64,000 nucleotides of DNA from positions 372,001 to 436,000 of the forward strand of contig VTFK01000056.1 of the NCBI GenBank assembly GCA_009617715.1, read 5' to 3'. Made by a program: the position numbers and the translations under genes. This stretch comes from Plectrocnemia conspersa (Eukaryota > Arthropoda > Insecta > Trichoptera > Polycentropodidae). This document shows, piece by piece, positions 62,516 through 64,000 of the stretch. The notes under the pieces are model-generated. The model did no database searches. It worked only from the letters and a program-made list of their open reading frames with translations, and was not told the origin of the DNA. The number at the start of each line of letters is the position of its first letter. Positions within the stretch are counted from its first letter, which is position 1.

Positions 62516-62930
62516 AGACTCGAACGCTCGGGGTAGCGGCAAACCCGTTCGCACATATTCAACATCACATACGTGATTAGCGTGTTATAAATGATATAAT
62601 TTACCTGTGTGGGTATATTCAATTATTATACGCCCAAGCACACATATAGATACTTTACTTATAGCATTCTTGGGTTGGTGTAGGCAAAACGGTCAGTATT
62701 GTTGCGTCTTCGAGCACAGCAGCACGTAACGCAAACGAAACCTTGAAGTGAATGAACTTTACGAAGCGTCATTACAAGTAGTGCAGTGATTCAAAACGCA
62801 GATTAATCTGTCTATACAAAGTGATAACTTGAAGAGTAAAGATGACTATCTACAGCAAATTGGTGCAGATCATATTAGTCAGCGTTTGATCTAACGACAA
62901 CAATGCACACTTGACCGTGACGTATGTATT
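62516..62930 (+). promoter_or_regulatory. CpG-bearing segment, possible promoter and first exon
   Basis: 'gactcgaacgctcggggtag' near 62518 starts a GC-richer stretch. An initiator-like GGTCAGTATT lies near 62690, and CGTGAC|GTATGT at 62921 is a good donor. The first ATG (62842) opens only MTIYSKLVQIILVSV before a stop, so any exon here is likely 5' UTR of a gene to the right of the window. Weak. Confidence 0.22.
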
Positions 62931-62934
62931 GTTT

Positions 62935-64000
62935 ATCACCTATTTTGTATCATATAGTAAAAAAATAATAGATATACGTCGATTGCGGTTAGTAAAGTGG
63001 AAAATATAATTACATAGGGCGTAGCTGAGAACCCGGAAATTAAAATATTTGTTGTACATACGTAAAAAAGTAATTAAATAAACATAAATATATATGTATT
63101 ACATATGTGTAATACAACAATATTTTTTTAATATCACTATTTATTTAATATTATTCAAGCATATGTATAAGGATAAATTAAAAAATAATTATTTGACTTT
63201 ATACGCATTGTTTATTGGTATTCGAAATCGAATCATATACTCGATGAATCATTATCAACAAAATTGCTGTATTTTACCCAAATTTTTTCCAAAAATTTCA
63301 ATGCATTTACGTAAATGTTAAAAAAAAAATTTAAATTATTTTGCCAAAGTATGCAAATTTTTAAAAAATATTATATATTATAAATACAAGTTGACATAAA
63401 TAAAAAAAAGAGAAAATAAATATTTTGATTGAAATTGGTCTTAAAAACAACATTTGTCAGTGTTGCTTCAATCTATTAAAATATTCTTTAATACATAATA
63501 TGTTTTATACTTCAGAAGCATGTAAGGTTCTTAAAAATATATTATCATATCATCAAGTTGAATGGTTGTTTATTTGGTTCATTTTTGATGTAATATAATA
63601 AATGCTTATATTTTATTTGTAATGCATCTTGTCACTAAATCGAGTTTATCGAGATTAAAGTATATACCTTCGATATAGTACATTAAAAAGTAAGGCCTTG
63701 CTCTTTTATTGAAGCAATATATTTTATCTCATTCCATTCATGTTCACATGGTTAATTTATTATCCCTCAGCCAAAAGCCATTAGTTTCCAAGTCAGATAT
63801 TTTAAGTCTGACAAATTATTATTATGTTGAATTATTATATAGATATCTCGTTTGATCACAATTATTAATCACTGATGTATATAAAATATGTTCCAAAATA
63901 ATGCCCTGCAGTATTCCAAATAAAACCGTTTAAAGACACAGTATACTTAAACATAAATTACATCTGATTACAAAATAATACAATTATTATTAGGTAACGA
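62935..64000. other. AT-rich DNA to window end
   Basis: The 75-codon frame at 63094-63321 is A/T-driven and matches nothing known. Confidence 0.45.

Overview
The window looks like nuclear DNA of an insect. It is strongly AT-rich, its genes are split by short GT-AG introns, and it carries a clear arthropod arginine kinase (the phosphagen kinase of insects) plus several families of degraded transposable elements. I cannot assign an order with confidence; the kinase is 355 residues, typical of pterygote insects.

Three protein genes can be supported. (1) At the left edge, on the minus strand (101-593), is a three-exon gene for a small secreted protein very rich in His, Glu, Asp and Ser. It has a TATA box about 50 bp upstream of its ATG. 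I do not recognise its family; metal binding is an inference. (2) Near the middle (37.4-39.9 kb, plus strand) is arginine kinase. The common exons encode the full 355-residue enzyme. An upstream CpG-rich exon with its own TATA/initiator promoter splices in frame to add 44 N-terminal residues beginning MGGCASK, a myristoylation-type signal. The gene therefore appears to make a soluble form and a membrane-directed form. A second CpG-rich segment with a good splice donor at 31.75-32.07 kb could be an alternative 5' exon of this gene or the first exon of another. (3) At 42.86-43.41 kb (plus) is a two-exon gene for the histone-fold subunit CHRAC-16/CHRAC1 of the CHRAC chromatin remodeller, with an acidic tail.

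Most of the rest is noncoding DNA and old mobile elements. These include a dead mariner transposase (40.56-41.51 kb), a probable second mariner remnant (about 3.96-4.17 kb), two dead non-LTR reverse transcriptase fragments (53.0-53.6 and 60.6-61.0 kb), hAT-like termini (32.9, 34.6, 35.3 and 44.0-44.95 kb) and a pogo-like candidate (49.9-50.4 kb). There is also a 496-bp element with long terminal inverted repeats built of 14-15 bp GC-rich subunits and a perfect 9-bp target duplication (55.66-56.16 kb). A tRNA-derived SINE family has at least eight copies. A second dispersed family, rich in short 'tttcactagtgaaaatat'-like subrepeats, has at least four to five copies.

Against this AT-rich background, isolated GC/CpG-rich pockets of 200-900 bp stand out (3.5, 11.2, 12.1, 14.3, 24.0, 25.7, 28.3-29.2, 30.7, 46.6, 52.1 and 62.5 kb). 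They have no recognisable coding content. They are candidates for conserved regulatory DNA, distal promoters or noncoding exons. Several near-perfect hairpins (13.15, 20.36, 23.01, 24.92 and 33.82 kb) are recorded as possible MITE cores or small-RNA precursors. No CRISPR array, rRNA or intact tRNA gene was seen.
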